Below, in pieces: positions 1-6,543 of a stretch of 10,647 nt of DNA. A program made the translations under genes and the position numbers. Under the pieces are notes generated by a model. That model searched no databases and was not told the origin of the DNA. It was given only the letters and a program-made list of their open reading frames with translations. This DNA comes from Agrocybe praecox (taxonomy: Eukaryota; Basidiomycota; Agaricomycetes; Agaricales; Agrocybaceae), in assembly GCA_964017145.1 (NCBI GenBank), contig CAXHKQ010000001.1, positions 1 through 10,647 on the forward strand, in the 5' to 3' direction. Numbering within the stretch: the stretch's first letter is position 1; every line of letters begins with the position of its first letter.

Positions 1-113
1 GCGGAGTTGGTCGAGGTCGAGGTTGTGTTGATGAAGTGTGCAAAGGTGTTGACGCTGACGCTGAGATTTTCCGCTGTGCTGGCGATGGCGGGTTTCAGGA
101 GCGAATAATCCAT
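1..113 (-). CDS. First coding exon of an unidentified protein (5' partial; continues off the left edge)
   Basis: Read on the minus strand, an ATG at 113-111 sits in a good initiation context (GCCAAG before ATGG) and opens 37 complete codons with no stop up to the window edge. About three quarters of the codons end in G or C, like the SAM gene nearby, which supports real coding. The peptide begins MDYSLLKPAIAS and turns into a Ser/Thr/Asn-rich stretch ending TSTSTNS. Two N-glycosylation sequons are visible (N16-L-S and N29-T-T). There is no signal peptide or transmembrane segment in this part. I do not recognise the family. Sequons close to the N-terminus would suit the outside tail of a membrane receptor, and a Ser/Thr-rich low-complexity N-terminus would equally suit a transcription factor. 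The frame stays open upstream of the ATG for some distance, so a longer N-terminus is not excluded, but the CpG-rich leader composition and the start context favour this ATG. Confidence 0.55.
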   Translation of the reverse strand, partial: MDYSLLKPAIASTAENLSVSVNTFAHFINTTSTSTNS

Positions 114-391
114 CTTGGCGGAGGAAGATTGCGGGAAGAAAAAATATCCTTGACAGCTCGATACGCGATCGAAAGAAAACCCGACGCGAGAACAGATCGA
201 ACAGACACGAACACGCACGCGATCGACAACCTAGCACGGCAGAACCCAATCGCATCGAGTCACGTGCGAAGCAATACTGTTCAACCGCGATCGCGCTCGA
301 TGCTGCGTGACCGCGGGCGGAGATCGAGCGACGCGCGCTCGATCTGTGCTCGCACGCACACACACGAAGAGCACGCGTGACCGCAAACACA

Positions 392-407
392 AACACACAT
401 GTGTGTT
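392..407. repeat. 16-bp perfect palindrome (AACACACA/TGTGTGTT)
   Basis: The 16 bases are their own reverse complement, centred on an ATGT core with CATG in the middle. It lies in the CpG-rich upstream region. A second CACATGTG palindrome (GCACATGTGC, 462-471) lies about 60 bases to the right. Palindromes in CA/TG-rich DNA arise easily, so this may have no function. CACATGTG also fits an E-box (CANNTG). Confidence 0.6.
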
Positions 408-581
408 CACGACGCAAGGCGGAGCTTCGGAGATATGAGCATACACGCTCATTCACATCTCGCACATGTGCATGTGCACACGAATGGGCATGAATATTGG
501 AAATATTATGTGTGAGTGTGGTTGAGCGGCTCGCCGTGATTGGTCCGCGCGATCAATGCTGCGCTGATCGAGCGATATGAT

Positions 582-626
582 CATCACGATAATATGCTAT
601 CACAGCAGTATATTTTAATCGTGGTG
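582..626. other. 45-nt hairpin with a bulge
   Basis: CATCACGAT (582-590) pairs with ATCGTGGTG (618-626), and AATATGCT (591-598) pairs with AGTATATT (607-614). The only interruption is a three-base bulge (TTA, 615-617), and the loop is ATCACAGC (599-606). That gives 17 pairs including two G-U pairs. It is too short for an ordinary pre-miRNA and the source of any transcript is unknown. It lies at the right edge of the CpG-rich block upstream of the minus-strand gene. Confidence 0.5.
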
Positions 627-640
627 TGTGTTGTGTCAAT

Positions 641-1456
641 AGTGTGCCCGCCGTTTTTGTATATCAGTCTCTAGCGGTCGTTCTGATTGATGCAAATTGA
701 TTTAAATCAGCATACAGTAGGCTTGTGTATCTGTGAACATAATGGCATCGATACATAGGTCCCTATCAGTTTGCATCACGAACTTATTCTTGATTGATCA
801 TGAATGGCGTTCGAGCCAAATTTGCGTCATTTACTTACGAAGAGGCTGCTCTTGCTCTTGATTCCAAAGTCTTAGGCCTTTTGGTCTTTTGGTGGGACGA
901 GATGAGTATGGTATGTTATTAAGAGCTGAGGTCAAGTGAAACCAACACGGGTGATCGATTCCGAACGAAATTGATGCGTTTGAGTCGATCACTTGAAGGA
1001 AAACGTCCACAATTGAATAAAAGACACAATTAAGTCATTTTTCAAATATGACAATGCTCGACACCTCATCGCAAATATGTTCGAAAAATATAGACAGATT
1101 CATGGATCGCTTCTAAAGATGAATGGCCTTACAAAGCCACGGAATCCGTATGCTAAAAAAAGGTCAAAAGTAGTATTTAGCAATGGTCAGAATTTTTAAT
1201 ATGGAGCCTTTTCTTCACAATAAATGCACATGTTGGACAAAAAACGGCGAGCGCAAGGTTTTTCACCTAACACTTTTAAACTTACTACGGGCGAATATTT
1301 TCTTTCGTGTAGCATAACAAAGCAAACAACTCATCATGACGTATACGTCCAGCAATGCATCATTCCAGTCATCGTTCAGCCACTGATGCATACCGTTAAT
1401 TAGTGTACCAAAAAAACGGACACCAAACCAAACCTCCAAAAATAATAGTATTTGTA
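641..1456. other. AT-richer intergenic DNA between the two divergent genes; candidate SAM-gene promoter near 1338-1365
   Basis: No coding exon was recognised here. The left part has an Exd/Pbx-type word, TGATTGAT (near 684-691), and an ATCGATA word near 746 resembling half of a DREF element. Close to the SAM gene, a 12-bp palindrome GACGTATACGTC (1338-1349) carries two CRE half-sites in opposite directions. It is followed by TCATTC (1360-1365), which fits the arthropod initiator TCAKTY. If that initiator is used, the 5' UTR is about 95 bases. No TATA box or downstream promoter element was found at the expected distances, so the start site is only a candidate. Confidence 0.25.
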
Positions 1457-1663
1457 ATGGTTCATTTCAAATTGCCCGACTTGCTCAAACAGCGACGCGA
1501 CCTGCCTTGCGGATATGTTTCGCGCAAACTGTGGACCACGCCGGAGCCGCTGTTCGTGTTGGCGGCACATGTGTGCAATGATATACCCGAGTTGCTGTGT
1601 TTCAAGTGGACCAATCAGCGGGTGCTGCAGTGGATCGAGTCGCTCGGGTTTCCGCAGTATCGG
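1457..1663 (+). CDS. SAMD15-like SAM-domain protein, exon 1 (residues 1-69)
   Basis: The ATG at 1457 is the first in this frame after a stop at 1397-1399. The exon encodes 69 residues and ends with CGG followed by GTAGGG, a usable splice donor, in phase 0. The protein starts MVHFKLPDLLKQRR. From about residue 51 it carries the first part of a SAM domain, with the typical helix WTNQRVLQWIESLGFPQYR that ends exactly at the donor. The rest of the domain is in exon 2 (3459-4313). Reading through the donor gives a stop at about 1723, so an unspliced product would lack half the domain. The LGFPQY motif is very close to vertebrate SAMD15 as I remember it. SAM domains mostly mediate protein-protein contacts and oligomer formation. 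The role of SAMD15 is poorly known. Third codon positions are about 72% G or C. Confidence 0.8.
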
Positions 1664-2106
1664 GTAGGGGATAGTGCAAGTTTTCGTACGAACTTTTTGG
1701 AAGATATTTTGATTGTTTTGTGATGCAATTTGGAAATCACAGATTGAGTTGAAGTTTCTGTAACCGTCCGCTAGAACTCAAACCAAGGAATGATATGATA
1801 TGATGAGAATGGAATATTTTTCTAAATTGGTAAAAGAAATTGTTGGAGTATCGAGAATCAACAGGCAACCTATATAGGTTTCCATCAATATCTAGAAAAC
1901 ATTCACAGTGTGTGAATATCTTTTTGAAGCAATGAGGCGTTATTATCAACCCTTCGAAGATGCGCATATGGAGTCTTATTTATGCAAATATATCATGCGA
2001 ATTCGATAATTCAGAAAGAATGTCCTCCAGGTAATTTGCGTCGGACTTTGAAGGCAAATCATCACTTCCATTATCACTTCCAAGATCGAGCGCTCCTAAT
2101 GTAAAT

Positions 2107-2328
2107 CTATATAGATAAAACAGAATTCCGTTTTGTTTGTCTGTTTGTTTGTAATGCATGGCCGGCTAAACGGCTCAACCGATTGGGCTGAAAATTTGAG
2201 AGTGTGTTCAGGTCGACCCTGAGCGTGTTTGTGCCATAAATTTGTTTTTGTAATTGCATCGGGACCCACCGGGCGAGCGAAGCGAGCTCTGAAAAGCCCG
2301 CCGCAGGCGCTAGCGGCGCAGCCGCTAG
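2107..2328 (+). mobile_element. Short non-autonomous element A (Helitron-like or SINE-like), in the intron
   Basis: It begins around CTATATAGATAAAACAG, followed by TTTGTCTGTTTGTTTG and a stretch (GGCTCAACCGATTGGGCTG) of a type I associate with short insect repeats. The right end has two hairpins in a row. The first is CGGGC/GCCCG enclosing GAGCGAAGCGAGC. The terminal one is CTAGCGGC (2310-2317), loop GCA, GCCGCTAG (2321-2328), an 8-bp perfect stem followed by T. A CTAG end before T, with a hairpin, fits a Helitron 3' end, although the hairpin usually lies several bases inside. The other reading is a retroposon in minus orientation with an ATATAGAT-type tail. No protein is encoded. The left border is approximate. 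Confidence 0.5.
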
Positions 2329-3063
2329 TTCTTCATAATCATAATAGAATGTTTTTCATTTAATGTTAAAAATATAGTCAATAAAGGAAAAAATGTCTCA
2401 ATAATGAAAACAGGGATGATAATATGAACCATAAACCATCGATAATGCCCTAGAACGATACAAATGAATTATTACCGGACGTTATCCCATTTTCGATACC
2501 ATACTAGGGGTGTGCATTGAAAGCCACGAATTATTTCCGAGTGGCATCTCTGCCTAAGGCGTTGACATAAGGACCTGGAATATGGATTGTTTTGAAACTT
2601 TTGAGAGCAGCTACAAGAGGCCAAAACACAATTTGTGTTTACATGGTATCGTCTGGTTGTTATTTCAACCCAAATATGTCGATTTACGTGTCGATTACTA
2701 TTAAAAAAAATGTTTAATAAATGTTATTAACCTTGGTAGTGATGTTTCACGTCAGAATGTCAACAAATTTCAGCCGAAAAAAATGAATTGAATTTTAATA
2801 AAACAAGTAAGAAAAGCGTGTTCAGGGTCCTAGGTGAGAAATATCAATGGTTTTTTGATGTAACGTATAACACTCACCAGCAGCTTCATTTCATAGAAAA
2901 CAAGTTGTACCAAATAAATATTCCTATTCCTAAACACATATTTTCTAGTACTAATCGCCAGCAAAGGATTTAAACTGAAATGTGTGTCCCGAAATGTTTC
3001 CCGATTCACCGACTGCAAAGGACGTTCGAGAGTTGAATGAATTGACTAGCCGCTACTTCCTTG

Positions 3064-3083
3064 TACATGCATGCATGCATGTA
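3064..3083. repeat. 20-bp perfect palindrome of (ATGC)n type
   Basis: TACATGCATGCATGCATGTA equals its own reverse complement and is essentially four ATGC units. It lies in the SAM-gene intron about 0.4 kb before exon 2. It is probably a short microsatellite. Confidence 0.8.
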
Positions 3084-3458
3084 TGAAATATAAAACAATA
3101 GGTCGATTATAGACTTTTGAGAAATATACTTTTATTCATAGAATTTTATGAAATCATTCGAATATGACTTGTTTTTTGGTTTATACCAAAGGACCGAGTA
3201 TTTATTGGACCAGTAATTGTGAATTTGTCTAGTAATGACTGAGATGTCTAACTTGAGATTAGTAAGAATCCGAATGGATTACATTTGACCGTTCTCTAGT
3301 AGTAAGACGAGAAAAAGAGGCAAGAACTGTTCGTCGTACAATTATTAGAAAGGTCATGTAATGATCATTTTTATTTTCAGATTCGGATCATTTACTCTAT
3401 CTTTGGAACCGCCATAAACAAATTTCAAAAACTCCTTCCCATCGCCCCCTCTCCACAG

Positions 3459-4313
3459 CACACCTTCTACGTCAACAAAATCAACGGCCGCTCCCTCCTC
3501 CGCGTCGACGCCAACGCCCTCGTCCTCATGAACATCCAGGACTTCAAGCACATCACCATCATCACCGAGGCCATCCGCGCCCTCTACCAGGTCGAGATGG
3601 TGCGCTACCATCGCAGCATCTCCCTGCCGCCCCGCTACCCCGACACCCACTTCAAGCTCCTGCGCACTCAAACCGGTCCCTTCTACGAGAACACCTCGCG
3701 CACCGAACTGTGGCAGATGATGGGCCTGGTGCAGCAGTTCCCGCCGCAGCGCAGCCACTGGCGCAAGCTGCACGAGCACCTCCAGCGACGGCCTACCATG
3801 CAGCGCCACCGCTGGGGCTACCAGTACATGCTGCAGCTGTTCAAGCTGCCTCGCGCTCCGGCCAGCGGCGATCCGCACTACCCGAAACCCGAGGTGCCGT
3901 GCGATCGCTCGCAGCCCTGCGAATGCATGGAACCGTGCGAATGCGGCTGGCAGGAGTGGTACTATCGGGCGCCGTGGACGCTCAGCTGTCTGGCCGATCG
4001 TGTGGTGGCCGGAAAGTTAGAGGATGTGGATGGAGAGCCCGCAAAAACGGATCACAAGTGCAATTGTGTGCTGCCGTATCAGTGCTATTGCAGTCGGAAG
4101 GATGTGCCGGATAGACTGACGGTGCTCAAGTCGTTGGAGCGCGTGTGCGCGGATATCGTCAAGGAGAGGGGCGAGGAGTCGTCGGAGGCGATGCCGCCGA
4201 CGGACGTGGCGGTGACGGAGGAGCAGACGGCCGTGGCGGTGGCGGAGGAGCAGTCGCTCATATCGATACCGAGCATCGGGTCGAGTCGATACGAGACGTA
4301 TGGAATGTTGTGA
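3459..4313 (+). CDS. SAMD15-like SAM-domain protein, exon 2 (residues 70-353, with stop)
   Basis: The acceptor CTCTCCACAG ends at 3458, and the frame joins exon 1 in phase 0 to give GFPQYR then HTFYVNKINGRSLL, which restores a continuous SAM domain (about residues 51-115). Next come the helix segment NIQDFKHITIITEAIRALYQ and the motif RSISLP (121-126), which I recall at the same place in vertebrate SAMD15. Residues 150-215 are basic and aromatic. A cysteine-rich part follows with four C-x-C pairs (C223/C225, C229/C231, C270/C272, C278/C280). The C-terminus is acidic and Ser-rich with a 9-residue duplication (VAVxEEQ) and ends RYETYGML. The spliced product is 353 residues with no signal peptide or membrane segment, so it is probably intracellular. 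A second in-frame acceptor at 3380 would add 26 residues inside the SAM domain. The SAM assignment is firm, SAMD15 orthology is likely, and the function is unknown. Confidence 0.85.
   Translation, partial: HTFYVNKINGRSLLRVDANALVLMNIQDFKHITIITEAIRALYQVEMVRYHRSISLPPRYPDTHFKLLRTQTGPFYENTSRTELWQMMGLVQQFPPQRSHWRKLHEHLQRRPTMQRHRWGYQYMLQLFKLPRAPASGDPHYPKPEVPCDRSQPCECMEPCECGWQEWYYRAPWTLSCLADRVVAGKLEDVDGEPAKTDHKCNCVLPYQCYCSRKDVPDRLTVLKSLERVCADIVKERGEESSEAMPPTDVAVTEEQTAVAVAEEQSLISIPSIGSSRYETYGML
4206..4253 (+). repeat. 27-nt tandem duplication inside exon 2
   Basis: Bases 4206-4226 and 4233-4253 match at 20 of 21 positions with a period of 27 bases. They encode VAVTEEQTA followed by VAVAEEQSL. The period is a multiple of three, so the reading frame is kept. 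It looks like a recent replication-slippage expansion in the acidic C-terminal tail. Confidence 0.8.
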
Positions 4314-4585
4314 AAATTGTGTGCGTAATATTTATATAAATCACGTGAAGCGTTTTTCGACGCCGGCGTGGTTTTTGTATTACGTATGTGGTAAGGGGTT
4401 ATTGTCGACTATAGTGGGTAATTTCTCGCATTTCTTCACCAGTTGACGTACAATTTAGTGGCCTCAATCACACCACAAGACGTTTCCGAATTTCCAGTTT
4501 CCAGAATTGTGAATTTGTTCTATTGACATGAGTTAAGAATGAATGTCCAATCACATTACAAGCCGTTTCCATGTTTCTATATCAT
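4314..4585 (+). other. 3' flank of the SAM gene, with a duplicated 23-nt segment
   Basis: TATAAA at 4335-4340, 21 bases past the stop, is a weak variant poly(A) signal. No AATAAA was found close by (ATTAAA occurs only near 4925), so the 3' end is uncertain. CAATCACA..ACAAG.CGTTTCC occurs twice in direct orientation, at 4465-4487 and 4548-4570, with 20 of 23 bases identical. ATAAATCA followed by CGTG (4336-4346) overlaps an E-box CACGTG. No coding exon was seen. Confidence 0.4.
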
Positions 4586-4820
4586 ACTAGCCGGCCCAGC
4601 GAACTTCGTTGGGTTAAAAAAGTGGATTAATATAAGGGGACGCTTCGCTCCACTTGGCCATCATAAAAGTATAACGGTCCGCAGTCGAGCTTCTTAAATC
4701 AGCAGCGCTTTTGAAATGATTACATTCGTTATTATTTGGTGCACCGTCCGCGTGCAGGTTTTTTTTTCGCAATTTTTTTTTCTCGCAATTTCCGACGGTT
4801 CTAATCTACTTCATTTCGAA
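4586..4820 (-). mobile_element. Short non-autonomous element B, same family type as element A but inverted
   Basis: It starts with ACTAG (4586-4590), the reverse complement of the CTAGT end of element A. A terminal hairpin GGCCCAGCG/CGTTGGGTT (4593-4601 with 4607-4615) follows, with G-U pairs. A second hairpin AAGTGGA/TCCACTT (4620-4626 with 4649-4655) encloses CGCTTCGC, the same core as in element A's inner hairpin (GCGAAGCG read on the other strand). The rest is poly(T)-rich and not clearly related to element A. The far end was not identified, so the right border is a guess and the copy may be truncated. The family is uncertain: Helitron-like or SINE-like. Confidence 0.45.
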
Positions 4821-4965
4821 GGTAAAACTCGAAGAATAATAAGGGTCGGATGATGTTTAGGATACGTTTGTTATATTCGAACATTGTTTTTCTCCATTTT
4901 TTTTAATTATAAATAGAAATATGAAATTAAAACCCATTACTCTACACTAATGAGTAAGCATGCAA

Positions 4966-4998
4966 GCTCCGTTACATGCTCCGTTGCATGCTCCGCAT
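4966..4998. repeat. Short tandem repeat, 12-bp unit GCTCCGTTRCAT, about 2.75 copies
   Basis: The units are 4966-4977, 4978-4989 and a partial one at 4990-4998. The repeat lies about 25 bases left of a mariner-like transposon end (5023). Confidence 0.8.
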
Positions 4999-5022
4999 AT
5001 TCCGTATTGCCGGTTGTTAACA

Positions 5023-5300
5023 TACAGGGTGACCCAATTGATCAACATATTTGTAAAGGCTGTTTTGAGCTATAAGGACATTGAATTAAAAAAAAACAAA
5101 GACAACTAAATGATGATACATGATACATATCTGCAATTTATAATGTCCCTAACATTTTTCCAAATGGCCATCTCTAAAGCAAACTATGGCCTTCAGTTTG
5201 ATGTAAAACGCGATCACGCATTAGGTTGGTAGCTTGTTTGAATGTTCATCACCACAGGCCGAAGGGCTCGGTTCAGAGCCTCAACATTTTGTTATTTGTA
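5023..5300 (-). mobile_element. Degenerate mariner/Tc1-like transposon end
   Basis: A TA dinucleotide (5023-5024) is followed by CAGGGTGACCCA (5025-5036), the form of a terminal inverted repeat of IS630-Tc1-mariner elements, which insert at TA. Read on the minus strand toward this end, bases around 5235-5180 encode NLMRDRVLHQTEGHSLL before a stop. This resembles the last helix of mariner-like transposases, which usually ends in a G.H.. motif, but it is short and frameshifted. No matching inverted repeat was found at the other end, so the inner limit is arbitrary. It is a broken relic with no intact transposase. Confidence 0.35.
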
Positions 5301-5750
5301 CCTGTGTATTTTGGTCTGAAGAATGCGTTCAAAAGAAATACCATGTTGCTTTGCGTCCGATGGCCAAAGAGGCACCAAACGCAGGCAAAATTATAGAAAA
5401 TCGCAAATTTGATAGTAAAATTGATTCAATGGGATATTTTTTTACTACAGGGAGCGAGGTATGAAGTGTTACACCGAAAAATCCTTATATCTCGCTCATT
5501 TGTAAACTGGCTACAACTTTCAGAGGAATCACTCATGACACAACATATTCAACTGCTAATATCTTCGGCCACAGGGCTCATTTGCTGTAATCCTTTTAGA
5601 CGTATATCTTTATTTTACCCCTAGAAAAAACCTGTTAAAACCCCACTTGGATCCGCGACGACATGTGCGTCAGTTTTATATTTAGTCTTGAATCGCACTA
5701 TGAATATGACGAAAAAACATAGGCGTGATTGACAAACAATCGCTCATATG
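5301..5750. other. AT-rich DNA without a recognisable gene
   Basis: Two short plus-strand open frames overlap here (through about 5464 and about 5624). They have no ATG-led coding signal, no domain and no codon bias. The segment may be the interior of the degraded transposon that ends at 5023. Nothing else was seen. Confidence 0.35.
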
Positions 5751-5775
5751 GATCGCTCGCAGTATCAGTCCGAGT

Positions 5776-5812
5776 CGATTCGAATCGGATTATAGTGGTG
5801 GGACAATCCGAT
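5776..5812. repeat. 12-bp palindrome and overlapping inverted repeat
   Basis: CGATTCGAATCG (5776-5787) is a perfect palindrome. Overlapping it, ATCGGATT (5784-5791) and AATCCGAT (5805-5812) form an 8-bp inverted repeat with a 13-base spacer. Only one of the two structures can form at a time. It lies at the left border of the CpG-rich region. Confidence 0.6.
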
Positions 5813-5865
5813 AGAGCCGAACGGATAAAATGTAAATTCCATCGTAAAATGTGTGTACAATATTT

Positions 5866-5873
5866 ATAAATCA
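5866..5873 (-). promoter_or_regulatory. Exd/Pbx-posterior-Hox composite site (TGATTTAT, minus)
   Basis: The exact word ATAAATCA follows TTT here. Its reverse complement TGATTTAT joins an Exd/Pbx half-site (TGAT) to a posterior Hox half-site (TTAT). It is the leftmost copy in the CpG-rich region. Binding is not shown by the sequence. Confidence 0.3.
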
Positions 5874-6090
5874 AGCAGCGTCGTTGTCCGCGTCGTTACG
5901 ATTATTATCGCTATTGCCGCATATTGGGTTGCACATATGGGCTTATTGTGGTATCTGATCGAGCGGTGGTGATATTAAGTTCTCTGCTGACAAGTTTTCG
6001 ATAAATTCAACGCTTCACTGCAGCAGCATACGATCATCGGTGTATGGTTTACACGAACACACACGACCACGAACACTCGCTTGTTAGCAA

Positions 6091-6110
6091 TGCGCCACAG
6101 AGGTGGCGCA
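6091..6110 (+). promoter_or_regulatory. CTCF-like insulator motif inside a perfect hairpin
   Basis: TGCGCCAC (6091-6098), loop AGAG, GTGGCGCA (6103-6110) form an 8-bp perfect inverted repeat. The right half, with the loop, contains AGGTGGCGC (6101-6109), which is the core motif of Drosophila CTCF as I recall it. The left half carries the weaker match TGTGGCGCA on the other strand, so the site is nearly two-sided. It sits about 350 bases inside the switch from AT-rich to CpG-rich DNA. A related word, GGTGGCGCAC, occurs at 7484-7493. The insulator role is inferred. Confidence 0.4.
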
Positions 6111-6401
6111 CCAAGAATCTCGAAAGCATTTAGTTATCTCGATATTTATTACCGAATCAACAACGACGCAATCAAGTCGCATACCTTGCTCGTGCCAATA
6201 CACTCAGATTTATTCTGCCGAGTACGACGTGTGACGTGTGATGACCGCAAGTTATCGCAAATTAGTGGCAATCGGAATTTTGGCCACACAATGTCCTCAT
6301 ACACAAATTCACTCACTCACATGTCGACTCGCAGACTCGATGGCGTGTGAATCTGCCTGGCTGGCGTGCGACGATGATAAAACGATTTACTACGCCGAGC
6401 A

Positions 6402-6415
6402 CATAAATATTTATG
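6402..6415. repeat. 14-bp palindrome CATAAATATTTATG
   Basis: It is a perfect palindrome made of CATAAA and TTTATG back to back. Each half fits the Caudal/Abd-B type homeodomain site (TTTATG), so it could bind two homeodomain proteins in opposite orientation. Confidence 0.5.
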
Positions 6416-6543
6416 CTCTCATGTTGCTACTTTCCAAACAGATAAACAACGTCGTCGCACACCAGACACTCACATACAAATCATATGGGCAGGATAATAT
6501 TCAAATCAAGCCAAAAATCAAATAAAAATTAAAAAATAATAAA

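Larger units (their letters stand above)
114..640 (-). promoter_or_regulatory. CpG-rich probable promoter / 5' leader of the minus-strand gene
   Basis: This stretch lies directly upstream of the minus-strand ATG. It is rich in CpG, with many CGATCG-type words between 160 and 350 and again near 550-570. It has possible transcription-factor sites: a CCAAT box at 246-250 (plus orientation), another at 539-543 (minus orientation), and a canonical E-box TCACGTG at 260-266. The bases just before the ATG (114-145, read minus) are pyrimidine-rich and end in AG, so a 5'-UTR intron acceptor is possible, although AAG is a weak acceptor. No TATA box or clear initiator was found, so the start of transcription cannot be placed. 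The role is inferred from position and composition. Confidence 0.4.
1664..3458 (+). other. Intron of the SAM gene (1795 nt, phase 0)
   Basis: The donor is CGG|GTAGGG at 1663/1664 and the acceptor is CTCTCCACAG|CAC at 3458/3459. The intron is AT-rich in contrast to exon 2. It contains a short repeat element (about 2107-2328), a 20-bp palindrome (3064-3083), and a 14-base word AATTGTGAATTTGT (3215-3228) that recurs after the gene (4505-4518). The alternative acceptor TTTTTATTTTCAG (ending 3380) also has a good pyrimidine tract. No other exon was recognised in the intron. Confidence 0.75.

Noticed and set aside
36..380. Plus-strand open frame of 114 codons
   Set aside because: It is rich in Arg, Thr and His from CGATCG and ACACAC words and starts without ATG support. 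The minus strand has a better start and codon bias.
598..606. TATCACAGC, like the seed end of miR-2/13
   Set aside because: All but its first base lies in the loop of a short hairpin, so it cannot be a mature miRNA in a normal precursor.
3354..3878. Long minus-strand open frame of 174 codons
   Set aside because: It is antisense to exon 2. The C-ending codons of the SAM protein leave few stops on the other strand. No domain was seen, and the plus strand has a clear SAM domain.
3710..4114. Second plus-strand frame inside exon 2 (Ala/Arg-rich)
   Set aside because: It is a frame shadow of a GC-rich coding exon.
4335..4340. TATAAA as poly(A) signal of the SAM gene
   Set aside because: It is a weak variant only 21 bases after the stop. 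It is noted in the flank entry but not called.
4593..4615. GGCCCAGCG...CGTTGGGTT as part of an HDV-like self-cleaving ribozyme
   Set aside because: Only one simple hairpin is visible. I could not find the nested double pseudoknot that the HDV fold needs.
5234..5624. Two plus-strand frames read as possible transposase remains
   Set aside because: No catalytic motif was seen. The weak transposase-like signal is on the minus strand near 5180-5235.
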